Origin: Planctomonas sp. JC2975
GTDB taxonomy: Bacteria > Actinomycetota > Actinomycetes > Actinomycetales > Microbacteriaceae
Length of the DNA stretch: 64,000 nucleotides
Reading direction: 5' to 3'
Assembly (NCBI RefSeq): GCF_012985205.1
Contig: NZ_JABEKS010000001.1
Coordinates: 558,001 to 622,000 of the forward strand
In this document: positions 19,628-27,771 of the stretch, in pieces
How positions within the stretch are numbered: the stretch's first letter is position 1
How the letters are laid out: every line of letters starts with the position of its first letter
Program-made: the position numbers and the translations under genes
Notes under the pieces: model-generated
What the model saw: the letters and a program-made list of their open reading frames with translations, nothing else
Databases searched by the model: none
Told to the model about the DNA's origin: nothing

Positions 19628-20580
19628 TTGTCACTCCATTTCGCCGTGACACGGAAGTAGACGACGGAGAGGACGGCCAGGAAGACGGCCAGCATGAGAC
19701 TGAGCGCCGTCGCCTGTCCGTATGCGCCGCCGAGGCTGTTGGTGAACGCGTACTGATAGATGAGCAGCAGGATGGTCGTGGTCGAGTTGACGGGCCCGCC
19801 GCCGGTGAAGAGGAACGGCTGAAGGAACACCTGCGCCGTTGCGATGATCTGCAGGATCAGCGTGATGAAGAGGATCCCCCGCAGCTGCGGCAGCGTGACG
19901 TGCCAGACCTTGCCCCAGATGGATGCGCCGTCGACCTCGGCCGCATCGTAGAGGTCAGGGGAGACCGAGGTCAGCGCTGCGAGGTAGATGATAATGGTCG
20001 CGCCTGCGCCCGCCCACGTGGCTTCGAGCACGAGCGACGGCATGGCAGTCGTCGCATCCTGGATCCACGGCTGCGGCGGGATGCCGACCCATCCCAGGAT
20101 CGTGTTGAACACCCCGTTCGGACCCGCGTCGTAGAAGATTTTCCACAGCAGGACGGACACGACGGGCGGGATGATCACCGGCAGGTACGCCAGAACGCTG
20201 TAGAAGCCCTTCATGCGCTTCACCTCGCTCATCAGCACGGCGGCGACGAGCGGGATCGGATATCCGAAGAGGAGCGCAAGGGCGGCGAAGTATGCGGTGT
20301 TGCGCACCGCGATCCAGAACGTCGGATCCCTGAACACGGCGGCGAAGTTGTCCCACCCCACGAAGACTGCGGGCGTGACGAGGTTGGTCTTCTGGAAGCT
20401 CATGACGACGGCTTCCACGATCGGCGTCCAGGAGAACACGCCGAAGATGATGAGCAGGGGCAGAAGGAAGAGGAGTGTGGTCAGCCCGCCGCGCCTCACC
20501 CAGGTGATCGGATTGCGGCGGCGCGGCGGCCGAGGCGGTCGGACGACGGTGTCCGAGCCTGCTGTGGTCTGGGCTGTCAT
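19624..20580 (-). CDS. Carbohydrate ABC transporter permease (MalF-like)
   Basis: Partner membrane subunit of the CUT1 importer. From ATG 20580 the product is 318 residues, beginning MTAQTTAGSD, with an Arg/Pro-rich N terminus, six helices (LTTLLFLLPLLIIFGVFSW first) and the EAA loop (VSPDLYDAAEVDGASIWGKVWHVTLP). The frame is open upstream to 20646, but that extension is Arg-rich and not family-like. The gene starts 180 bp after the binding-protein gene, with a strong hairpin in between. Confidence 0.92.
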   Translation of the reverse strand: MTAQTTAGSDTVVRPPRPPRRRNPITWVRRGGLTTLLFLLPLLIIFGVFSWTPIVEAVVMSFQKTNLVTPAVFVGWDNFAAVFRDPTFWIAVRNTAYFAALALLFGYPIPLVAAVLMSEVKRMKGFYSVLAYLPVIIPPVVSVLLWKIFYDAGPNGVFNTILGWVGIPPQPWIQDATTAMPSLVLEATWAGAGATIIIYLAALTSVSPDLYDAAEVDGASIWGKVWHVTLPQLRGILFITLILQIIATAQVFLQPFLFTGGGPVNSTTTILLLIYQYAFTNSLGGAYGQATALSLMLAVFLAVLSVVYFRVTAKWSDN

Positions 20581-20699
20581 GGAGATGGGCTCTCGTGTCG
20601 GTGGTCGGCGGCGACGGTCGACCGGTGTCGATCGGTGCCATGCCATTGGGCCGCCGATGCGAACCGGCGACCCGAGGCGGTGTGGATATCGGCCGGGAG

Positions 20700-20734
20700 C
20701 CGGCCGTTCGAACGATGCGATTTCGAACGGCCGG
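20700..20734 (-). repeat. Intercistronic hairpin between binding protein and permease genes
   Basis: A perfect 13-bp inverted repeat (20700-20712 with 20722-20734, 9-nt loop) lies 27 bp after the binding-protein stop. On the coding strand no T-run follows. Its place between a receptor gene and the less needed permeases fits a structure that protects the upstream mRNA or partly stops transcription. The remaining bases of the 180-bp gap show no gene. Confidence 0.65.
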
Positions 20735-20760
20735 ACCCTGACACCGTGGTTCGACGATGA

Positions 20761-22143
20761 CTACTTGCTGTCCGCGTCGATCAGGGCTTGCACCTTCGTG
20801 TTGACACCCTTCAGCAGGGAATCGACGTCGGCGTTCTTGTCCGTGAGCACGGCCTGGACGACGGAGTCGAGGGCCTGATAGAGGTCCTGGGTGTGCGACG
20901 GCGGTTCGGGGACGATCTTCTGATTCCAGATCCCGTCGGTGAACGGCTTCACGTTCGAGGCAGGCACGTTCACGTAAGGCTTGATCCACTCCTGGTTCTG
21001 CTCCCACGTGGCCTTGTCGAAGACCGGAAGAGTCGGAGCGCCCACGGCCTGCTTGCCGGCTGCAAGGGTCTTGGCGTTGTTGACCGCTGCCGTCTTGTCC
21101 ACGTTGGGCTGCGTGCGGTAGAAGTCGATCCACTTCACGGCTGCCGCGATCTGCTTCGCGTTGTCCTTCACGTTGACGACGTCGACGTTTCCGCCGGAGA
21201 GGATGCCGGCGCTCGAGCCGGACGCGATCGGGAACGTCGTCACGCCGTACTTGTTCTGGTCGAATCCGTTGGCCTGCATGAGCGAGCCGATGACATCCGA
21301 ACCGCTCATGTACATGGCGATCTGGTCCGACGCGAACGCCTGGTTGGTGGTGTCCCACTTGAGCAGGAAGTTGTTGCCGAGCGAGTTGTCGGTCCACCGC
21401 ATCTTCTGCAGCCATTCCAGGCCCTGCTTGGTCTGCGCGTTGTCCGCGGTGACCGTCACCTTGCCGTCCGATGCGACCTTCTCGAGGCGTCCGCCCAGCG
21501 ACTGGGTGAGCGTCGCGAGTTCCCAACCGCCCGTCGCGTCGGTGGTCATCTGCATGTAGCCGGCGACTCCCGGGACCTTCTGGGAGATGATCTTGGCGTC
21601 AGCCGCGATCTCATCGAGCGTTGTCGGCGGCTTGTCGGGGTCGAGGCCTGCCTGCTTGAAGATGTCTCGGTTGTACGACAGCGCCATGGCATACGGACCC
21701 CACGGGATCCCGTAGACGTGGCCGTTGCTGCCGGTCGCGACGTCGAGCACGTTCTTGTTCCACTTGTCCGCCGTCGACGTCTTCTTGAAGTCCGTCGTGA
21801 TGTCGGCCAGCTGGCCGTTGTTCGCCAGCGTCTTGGAGTCCGTGAACGGAACGTTGAACACGTCGGGGAGCGTCCCACCCGCGAGCTCCGCGGCGAACGT
21901 GGAGGCGGTCCACTGGTATTCGATCGCCTTGACGTTGATGTCGGGGTTCGCCTTCTCGAATTCCTGAACACGCTTGTGCAACGCGCTCAGAGCATCCGCC
22001 GTGGCGCCGGGCAGCACCGGGGCGACGACGAGGTTCACCTTGCCGCCGTCGTCGCTGCCGCTGTTCGACGAGCATCCGCTGAGAATGCCGACGCCGACCA
22101 GGGCCGCGGCCGTCAGGACCGCGATCTTTCCTGGTGACTTCAT
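20761..22143 (-). CDS. Carbohydrate ABC transporter substrate-binding lipoprotein
   Basis: Extracellular sugar receptor, 460 residues from ATG 22143 (RBS GAAAGGA). The signal peptide ends in lipobox ILSGC (Cys24), followed by a Ser/Gly/Asp linker and a family-1 extracellular binding fold: EFEKANPDINVKAIEYQW, ADITTDFKKT, GIPWGPYAMALSYNRDIFKQ, DQIAMYMSGSDV and WIDFYRTQPN. The surrounding GH13 glucosidase and LacI gene suggest an alpha-glucoside such as maltose, trehalose or an isomaltose, but the ligand is not shown by sequence. Confidence 0.92.
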   Translation of the reverse strand: MKSPGKIAVLTAAALVGVGILSGCSSNSGSDDGGKVNLVVAPVLPGATADALSALHKRVQEFEKANPDINVKAIEYQWTASTFAAELAGGTLPDVFNVPFTDSKTLANNGQLADITTDFKKTSTADKWNKNVLDVATGSNGHVYGIPWGPYAMALSYNRDIFKQAGLDPDKPPTTLDEIAADAKIISQKVPGVAGYMQMTTDATGGWELATLTQSLGGRLEKVASDGKVTVTADNAQTKQGLEWLQKMRWTDNSLGNNFLLKWDTTNQAFASDQIAMYMSGSDVIGSLMQANGFDQNKYGVTTFPIASGSSAGILSGGNVDVVNVKDNAKQIAAAVKWIDFYRTQPNVDKTAAVNNAKTLAAGKQAVGAPTLPVFDKATWEQNQEWIKPYVNVPASNVKPFTDGIWNQKIVPEPPSHTQDLYQALDSVVQAVLTDKNADVDSLLKGVNTKVQALIDADSK

Positions 22144-22205
22144 TGTCTGTGTCCTTTCAAGGTGGCTGTTGCCTGTTGTTTCATGTCGTCTCCGCGCCTG
22201 GGACG

Positions 22206-23945
22206 TCAGGCGCGGATCTCCGGCGGCTCGTGCTGTGTTCGTAGCCATGCCGTGGAGTCTGGGGGCAGCTTTCCGCCCTGGAGCGGGCTGCTGGAGAGGA
22301 GGATGCCGCCGTTGTCGGGCAGCTCGATGCTGCGATCCGAGAGGTTGGTCACCGAGAGGAACTCCGTGCCGCGGTCGAACGCGAGCACGTCGTCGCCGAG
22401 CGATCGCCAGGAGACTTCGTCCTCGGCCGTCGTGTTCAGCACGCGACGCATCCGCAGCGCCTGCCGATACAGCCAGAGCATCGACGACGGGTCGGCCTGC
22501 TGCGCCTGCACGGTGAGTGCAGCCCAGGTAGAAGGCTGCGGCAGCCACGGCGACGCGGATGCTTCCGCCGGGCTGAACCCGAACGGCGGCTCCGCCCCGC
22601 TCCAGGGCAGCGGGACACGGCATCCGTCGCGCCCTGGATCCACCCCGCCGGATCGGAAGTGCATGGGATCCTCGAGCAGCTCCTCCGGGATGTCCTCCAC
22701 CTCGGGAAGCCCGAGCTCGTCGCCCTGGTAGATGTACAGTGCACCGGGCAGTGCCGCTGTCAGGAGGGCCGCGGCCCGTGCCCGCCGGGTGCCGCGGACG
22801 AGGTCGGTGGGCGTACCCGTGCGCTTCTTGAGGAAGGCGAACGAGCTGTCCTCGCGCCCGTATCGGGTAACGGGGCGGGTCACATCGTGGTTCGACAGCA
22901 CCCACGTCGACGGAGCGCCGACCGGTGCGTGCGCCGCAAGCGTCGCATCGATGGACTCGCGGAGCTCGCTCGCACTCCACGGCCGCGCGAGGAAGTCGAA
23001 ATTGAAGGCCGTGTGCAGTTCGTCGTCGCGCAAGTACTTGGCGAACCGGTCGATGTCCGGCAGCCAGATCTCGCCCACCAGTACGCGGGTGCCCGGGTAG
23101 GAGTCGGCGATGGCACGCCAGCTGCGGTAGATGTCGTGCAGCTCGTCGCGGTCCTGGTTCGGGTGCGCGCCCGGCCCTGGATTCTCTGGCACCTCCGGCA
23201 GCGTGTCGTCCTTGACGAGAAGGGCCGCTGAGTCGATGCGCACGCCGCCGACACCGCGGTCGAACCAGAACTTCAACACGTCCTCGTGCATGCGGCGCAC
23301 GTCGGGATGGTTCCAGTTGAGGTCCGGCTGCTGCGGGGTGAACAGGTGCAAGTACCACTCCCCCGGCGTTCCGTCCGCGTTCGTCGTTCGCGTCCAGGTC
23401 TCCCCGGAGAAGTTCGACTCCCAGTGCGTGGGCATCTCCGACCCATCGGCACCCTTGCCCGGCCGGAACCAGAAGCGTTCGCGCTCCGGTGATCCGGGTT
23501 CCGCTGCCAGAGCCGCCTGGAACCAGGGATGCTGATCCGAGATGTGGTTCGGAACGACATCGATGATCGTGCGGATGCCCAGGGCCAGCGCGTCCTGGAT
23601 CAGTGCCTCGGCCTCGTCGAGCGTCCCGAATCGCGGATCGATCGACGTGTAGTCGGCGACGTCGTATCCGCCGTCGGCCAGTGGGGATGCGTACCACGGC
23701 GTGAACCAGATCGCGTCGATCCCGAGGTCCTTGAGGTATCCGAGGTGACGCCGCACTCCCGCCAGATCGCCGATTCCGTCCCCGTTGCCGTCCGCGAAGC
23801 TGCGCGGGTAGATCTGGTAGATCGCCGCGCTGCGCCACCACAGCGGGTCTGACGACGAAGGCGCACGACGGGCGTGCGCGGATGCTGGGCTGACGGTGTC
23901 GGCGGGGCCGGCGTGGAGCGTGTCGGCGACGGAGGACAGGTCCAC
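22206..23945 (-). CDS. GH13 alpha-glucosidase
   Basis: Cytosolic glycoside hydrolase that would split imported alpha-glucosides. The 579-residue enzyme has a (beta/alpha)8 barrel with DVVPNH (129-134), nucleophile Asp238 in GVRIDSA, acid/base Glu292 in LVGEIW and the stabiliser Asp354 in VLSNHD, then a C-terminal beta domain. No signal peptide. Oligo-1,6-glucosidase or alpha-1,4-glucosidase activity are both possible. It starts at GTG 23945, whose only SD-like sequence (AGAAAGG) lies in the 3' arm of a stable hairpin. First structural gene of the alpha-glucoside operon. Confidence 0.92.
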   Translation of the reverse strand: MDLSSVADTLHAGPADTVSPASAHARRAPSSSDPLWWRSAAIYQIYPRSFADGNGDGIGDLAGVRRHLGYLKDLGIDAIWFTPWYASPLADGGYDVADYTSIDPRFGTLDEAEALIQDALALGIRTIIDVVPNHISDQHPWFQAALAAEPGSPERERFWFRPGKGADGSEMPTHWESNFSGETWTRTTNADGTPGEWYLHLFTPQQPDLNWNHPDVRRMHEDVLKFWFDRGVGGVRIDSAALLVKDDTLPEVPENPGPGAHPNQDRDELHDIYRSWRAIADSYPGTRVLVGEIWLPDIDRFAKYLRDDELHTAFNFDFLARPWSASELRESIDATLAAHAPVGAPSTWVLSNHDVTRPVTRYGREDSSFAFLKKRTGTPTDLVRGTRRARAAALLTAALPGALYIYQGDELGLPEVEDIPEELLEDPMHFRSGGVDPGRDGCRVPLPWSGAEPPFGFSPAEASASPWLPQPSTWAALTVQAQQADPSSMLWLYRQALRMRRVLNTTAEDEVSWRSLGDDVLAFDRGTEFLSVTNLSDRSIELPDNGGILLSSSPLQGGKLPPDSTAWLRTQHEPPEIRA

Positions 23946-23952
23946 TGATGGA

Positions 23953-23986
23953 GCCTTTCTGGGCGGCGGCAGCCACCCAGAAAGGC
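23953..23986 (-). promoter_or_regulatory. Hairpin masking the SD of the GH13 gene
   Basis: On the mRNA strand an 11-bp perfect stem with a 12-nt loop (arms 23976-23986 and 23953-23963) ends 7 bp before GTG 23945. The 3' arm contains AGAAAGG, the only good SD match. Translation should need opening of this stem; whether it responds to temperature, a protein or a ligand is unknown. Confidence 0.6.
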
Positions 23987-24016
23987 GGCGGTGCCGAGGA
24001 CTCGTTGCAGGTCGTG

Positions 24017-24042
24017 GCCGGTCGGTTCGGGTTCCGACCGGC
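24017..24042 (-). repeat. 5' leader hairpin of the GH13 mRNA
   Basis: A perfect 9-bp inverted repeat (GCCGGTCGG / CCGACCGGC, 8-nt loop) lies just downstream of the predicted transcription start (about 24046). It would form at the very 5' end of the transcript, as RNA-stabilising hairpins do. Confidence 0.5.
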
Positions 24043-24052
24043 GTTGGATCAC

Positions 24053-24086
24053 AACGTAATCAACTCGACAGAATGATGCAAGAACT
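24053..24086 (-). promoter_or_regulatory. Promoter and LacI half-operator of the alpha-glucoside operon
   Basis: On the minus strand TTGCAT (24076-24081) and TACGTT (24053-24058) are spaced 17 bp. The 9-mer GCAAGAACT at 24078-24086 on the plus strand overlaps the -35 box and recurs exactly in the lacI promoter dyad, so LacI-type repression of both promoters is likely. Confidence 0.6.
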
Positions 24087-24204
24087 AAACAAACAGCAAT
24101 CTGCTTGCGCGAAATTGCGTCCTCTTGCGCCAGCGGTCGCGCGTTTTCTGCCTACCGTGGGCGACGGATCCGGCGCGAGAGAGCCATCGCCGCACGCCGC
24201 GCGA

Positions 24205-25212
24205 TCAGCGCGGGGCCGGTCCGGTCGATGCCCGCACGACGAGTTCCGGCTCGAAGAGGAACTCGTCGATCGACGGGCGCTCGCCCGTGATCTGCGCGGT
24301 CAGAAGTTCCATCACCATGCGTCCCATAGGCTCTATCGGCTGGCGCACGGTGGTCAGCGGCGGCTCGACGCAGCCCATGAGGGCCGAGTCATCGTAGCCG
24401 ACGACGGAGACGTCCTCCGGCACGCGCAGTCCGGCACGCCTGACGGCACGGATGACGCCGAGAGCGAGTGGATCGCTGGCGCAGACGATCGCAGTGACCC
24501 CGGCGGAGAGCAGTTTGACGGCCGCAGCCTGACCGGCTTCGAGGGAGTACAGCGACCGCACGACGAGGTCGTCGTCGAATGGGATGTCAGCCCTCTGCAT
24601 CTCAGCCTCAGCCGACTCGTACTTGCGCCTCGACGGCACGTGATCGCGCGGCCCGAGCACGTATCCGATGCGCGTGTGCCCCAGTTGCACCAGATGGCGC
24701 ACCGCGAGCTGGGTCGCGACCCGGTCGTCGCAGGACACCGTCGGGAACCCGATGCCGTCGATCGGCGCGTTCACGAGCACCGTCGGAAGATTGACGTCGC
24801 GCAGCTTCTCGTAGTGCTCGTGCGAGCCGGCCTCCTGCGTGTAGAGCCCACCTGCGAAGACCACGCCGGACACGTGCTGCTCGAGGAGCAGGTCGACGTA
24901 GTCCGCCTCTGAGATCCCGCCTGCCGTCTGCGTGCAGAGCACCGGCGTATAGCCGTTCTGCGCGAGGGCGCCGCCTACCACCTCGGCGAAGGCGGGGAAG
25001 ATCGGATTGGAGAGCTCGGGCAGCACGAGGCCGACGAGACGCGCCCGCTCGCCCCTGAGCTTGGTCGGACGCTCGTAGCCGAGCACGTCGAGCGCGGTGA
25101 GCACGGCCTGGCGCGTCGCCTCGCTGACACCGGGTTTCTCGTTCAGCACGCGACTGACGGTGGCTTCGCTGACACCCACCTTGCGGGCGACCTCGGCTAG
25201 TCGTTTGGCCAT
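24205..25212 (-). CDS. LacI family transcriptional regulator
   Basis: Sugar-responsive repressor of 335 residues. N-terminal LacI HTH (LAEVARKVGVSEATVSRVLN, about 5-24), hinge, and a periplasmic-binding-protein-like core (VGLVLPELSNPIFPAFAEVV, GVVFAGGLYTQEAG, HLVQLGHTRIGYVLGP, GYDDSALMGCVEPPLTTVRQP). It stands upstream of, and in line with, the GH13-transporter genes, with a dyad over its own promoter and a shared half-site before the GH13 gene. The predicted -10 lies 6 nt before ATG, so the mRNA is probably leaderless. Confidence 0.93.
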   Translation of the reverse strand: MAKRLAEVARKVGVSEATVSRVLNEKPGVSEATRQAVLTALDVLGYERPTKLRGERARLVGLVLPELSNPIFPAFAEVVGGALAQNGYTPVLCTQTAGGISEADYVDLLLEQHVSGVVFAGGLYTQEAGSHEHYEKLRDVNLPTVLVNAPIDGIGFPTVSCDDRVATQLAVRHLVQLGHTRIGYVLGPRDHVPSRRKYESAEAEMQRADIPFDDDLVVRSLYSLEAGQAAAVKLLSAGVTAIVCASDPLALGVIRAVRRAGLRVPEDVSVVGYDDSALMGCVEPPLTTVRQPIEPMGRMVMELLTAQITGERPSIDEFLFEPELVVRASTGPAPR

Positions 25213-25218
25213 GCCCTG

Positions 25219-25254
25219 ATTCTACGCAAACTCTTGCAACCTAACGCAAGAACT
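25219..25254 (-). promoter_or_regulatory. lacI promoter with overlapping operator dyad
   Basis: -10 TAGAAT (25219-25224) lies 6 nt before ATG 25212, with a -35-like TTGCGT (25244-25249) at 19 bp. The dyad AACTCTTGC-N8-GCAAGAACT (25229-25254, 7 of 9 paired) covers spacer and -35, fitting autorepression. Confidence 0.6.
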
Positions 25255-25414
25255 ATTGTGCAGGGACTTCAGCCGCACATGCGGGGTCCCCTATCGCGCC
25301 GTCGATGGTCGGACTGGAGCCGGAGGAGTGGGGCAATCGTGTCGCGTTCGACCGGCTGCTGACAGCACACAGCGTGCCGAGTGCCGTGCCGGTCACGAAC
25401 CGTCCGGCACGCCC

Positions 25415-25420
25415 TAACAT
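25415..25420 (+). promoter_or_regulatory. -10 box of the UbiA-family gene (leaderless)
   Basis: TAACAT ends 6 nt before ATG 25427 and no Shine-Dalgarno sequence is present, which fits a leaderless transcript. The -35 is weak. The rest of the 214-bp lacI-ubiA gap shows no gene. Confidence 0.45.
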
Positions 25421-25426
25421 GTCCCC

Positions 25427-26278
25427 ATGCCGAAAGCGGTGCGGGCACTGACGCTGGCGAGCCATCCCGGCCCAGCACTCGTGGTCACCGTGGTCGCCGC
25501 GGTCCTCGCGATCGCTGTTGCCTACCCGGCCTGGCGCGTTGTGCTGTTGACCGCTGCGATGCTGGCGGATCAGTTGTCCGTCGGCTGGTCCAACGACTGG
25601 ATCGACGCCGCCCGCGACAGCGCCGTCGCGCGAGCGGACAAGCCGATCGCCGCGCACGCGATCACACGGCGCACCGTGGGGATCGCGGCATTCGTCGCGC
25701 TCGGACTCGCGCTGGTGCTGACGGTCCCTTTTGGACCGGTCGCCCTCGTCGCGCACGTCGTAGCGCTCGGCAGCGCGTGGAGCTACAACGCGGGACTGAA
25801 ACGCACCCTCTTCTCCGTCGTCCCCTACCTCGTCAGCTTCGGAACGCTGCCGGCCATCGTCACACTGGGCGCTCCGACGCCGCAGTGGCCGGCGTGGTGG
25901 GTCGTGGCAGCCGGATCCCTGCTCGGCGCGGCCGCGCACGTCACGAACGTCCTCCCCGACCTCGAGCAGGATCGCATCACGGGCGTCCGCGGCTTCGGGC
26001 ACCTTCTCGGACCGCGGATCGGCGGCCTCGTCTCGTTCGGCCTCCTTGCCGTCGTCGGCGTCCTGATCGCGGTGGGCGCGGTGGCGCTGGCGGGCCTCAG
26101 TGGATGGCCGTCCGTGCTCGTCATCGTCGGATCGGTGATCACGGTGGCGATCGCCTGCCTCGGCGTCGTCCTCACTCTGCGCGGCGTGCACTCCAGGTGG
26201 CTGATGCGCTTGATCATGACAGCCGCCCTGGTCGACGTCATCGCGTTGGTGGCAGCGGGCCCTGTGCTGTCGGTATAG
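25427..26278 (+). CDS. UbiA family prenyltransferase
   Basis: Polytopic intramembrane prenyltransferase-like protein, 283 residues with about eight hydrophobic helices. The two Asp-rich motifs are recognisable: GWSNDWIDAARD (Asn56, Asp57, Asp60, Asp64) and NVLPDLEQDRITGVR (Asn174, Asp178, Asp182), which bind the prenyl diphosphate through Mg2+. No menaquinone or carotenoid genes are adjacent, so the acceptor is unknown. Its 3' end overlaps the convergent exporter gene by 41 bp. Confidence 0.85.
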   Translation: MPKAVRALTLASHPGPALVVTVVAAVLAIAVAYPAWRVVLLTAAMLADQLSVGWSNDWIDAARDSAVARADKPIAAHAITRRTVGIAAFVALGLALVLTVPFGPVALVAHVVALGSAWSYNAGLKRTLFSVVPYLVSFGTLPAIVTLGAPTPQWPAWWVVAAGSLLGAAAHVTNVLPDLEQDRITGVRGFGHLLGPRIGGLVSFGLLAVVGVLIAVGAVALAGLSGWPSVLVIVGSVITVAIACLGVVLTLRGVHSRWLMRLIMTAALVDVIALVAAGPVLSV

Positions 26279-27644
26279 CCGCCTGCGTGGCAGCCTGCGG
26301 ACGCCTTCTCTTGTTGGTGATGCCGATCGCCGACACCACGCCCCCGAGCACGAGCAGTACCACGCACACAGCCAGCACCCGTCTCATTCCCCCCTGATCG
26401 AGAGGGCCGGCCACGATCAGCCCTGCGCAGGCGACGGCGACCAGACCCGCAATGCGTGCGACGGCGTTGTTGATCGCGGAGCCGATGCCTGCATGCTCCG
26501 GCGGCACAGCGCCGAGGATCGCGGCCGTCAAAGGGGCGACCGTGATCGAGAGGCCGAGGCCGAAGACGAGCATGCCGGGAAGTACTTCGAGCCAGTAGTT
26601 CACGTCCGTGCCCATGGTGAGCAGCAGGGCGTATCCGCCGGCGGCGACCAGCGGACCTACTGCCATGAAGAGTCGCGGCCCCCATTTGCCGGAGAGTGCA
26701 CCGAACCGGCCGGACAGCAGAAGCGAGACCACCGTCGCCGGGACGAGCGCGAGCCCGGCCAGCGTCGCTTTGTATCCGGCGACCTCCTGCAGGTAGATGC
26801 CCACGATCAGCGTTCCGAGGGACAACGCCGCGTAGATAGCGAGAGTGGCGACGTTGCCGACTCCGAAGTTGCGGATGCGGAACAGGGCGAACGGCAGCAT
26901 GGGCTGTTTCGTCCGCATCTCCACGACGACGAACGCGACGAGGCACAGACATCCGATCGCACCGACGCCCCACACGAGCGGATCGCCCCAGCCGACCTGG
27001 CCCTGCTCGATCAGCGCGAACACCACTCCGCCGAGCCCGACAGCGCCGAGCACGGCGCCCAGGTAGTCGATGTGACCGTGGGCGTGCTCGTGGTCGAGCT
27101 GGATTCGCCACAGGATCACGATGGTCACAGCGATCGGGATCGGGTTGATGGCGAACACGAGCCGCCACGACAGGGTGTCGACGAAGAGCCCGCCGAGCAG
27201 CGGCCCGACGAGCATGGCCGCCGAGGTCCAGGCCGTCCAGCGCCCGATGGCCTTCGGCTGGTCGTCCTCGCTGAACACCTGGATGATGATCGCGAGCGAA
27301 CTCGGCACCAGCAGCGCGCCCGCGATGCCCTGGATGGCCCTGAACACGACGAGCGACACACCGTCGGGGGCCACGGCGCACGCGATCGACGCGATCCCGA
27401 AGCCGAAGAGGCCGATCATCAGGATTCGCTTGCGCCCGAACGCGTCCGAAAGCGACCCCGCGAGGAGGATGAGCGCGCCGAGCGTGATGAGGTACGCATC
27501 CACCACCCACTGCTGCAGCACGAGGCCCCCGCCCAGCTCTCGTTCGATGGCCGGAAGGGCGACATTGACGACGGATCCGTCGAGGAATGCCACGAGGGAT
27601 GCCAGGATCGCGACGGTCAGCACCGCACGCTGCAAAGTGGTCAC
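26238..27644 (-). CDS. MFS transporter, DHA2 (14-helix) family
   Basis: Proton-driven drug or metabolite exporter. About 468 residues from GTG 27644; the frame is open to 27704, but the extra residues (Arg-rich) do not look native. Motif C-like and DHA2 features: LVAFLDGSVVNVALPAIERE in helix 1, WVVDAYLITLGALILLAGSL, DAFGRKRILMIGL (motif A), VFRAIQGIAGALLVPSSLAI, and 14 hydrophobic segments. A basic, Ala/Gln-rich tail follows the last helix. Substrate unknown. Convergent with the UbiA gene, overlapping 41 bp. Confidence 0.9.
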   Translation of the reverse strand: MTTLQRAVLTVAILASLVAFLDGSVVNVALPAIERELGGGLVLQQWVVDAYLITLGALILLAGSLSDAFGRKRILMIGLFGFGIASIACAVAPDGVSLVVFRAIQGIAGALLVPSSLAIIIQVFSEDDQPKAIGRWTAWTSAAMLVGPLLGGLFVDTLSWRLVFAINPIPIAVTIVILWRIQLDHEHAHGHIDYLGAVLGAVGLGGVVFALIEQGQVGWGDPLVWGVGAIGCLCLVAFVVVEMRTKQPMLPFALFRIRNFGVGNVATLAIYAALSLGTLIVGIYLQEVAGYKATLAGLALVPATVVSLLLSGRFGALSGKWGPRLFMAVGPLVAAGGYALLLTMGTDVNYWLEVLPGMLVFGLGLSITVAPLTAAILGAVPPEHAGIGSAINNAVARIAGLVAVACAGLIVAGPLDQGGMRRVLAVCVVLLVLGGVVSAIGITNKRRRPQAATQAAIPTAQGPLPPTR

Positions 27645-27771
27645 CGGGTCAGTCAAGCACCGACGGCCGACGCCTGGACGCCGATTTCGGGCGGCATCCC
27701 GCATTCGCCGACGTTCGCGTCGCCGGGCGTTTCGCGTTGACCTTGCCGAATGCCTGCCTATGGTGGAAGAC

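Noticed and set aside
20761-23976. One continuous 1071-codon frame joining the GH13 region and the sugar-binding protein.
   Set aside because: The first 610 codons are an out-of-frame reading of the GH13 gene. The real protein begins at ATG 22143 with an RBS and a lipoprotein signal peptide.
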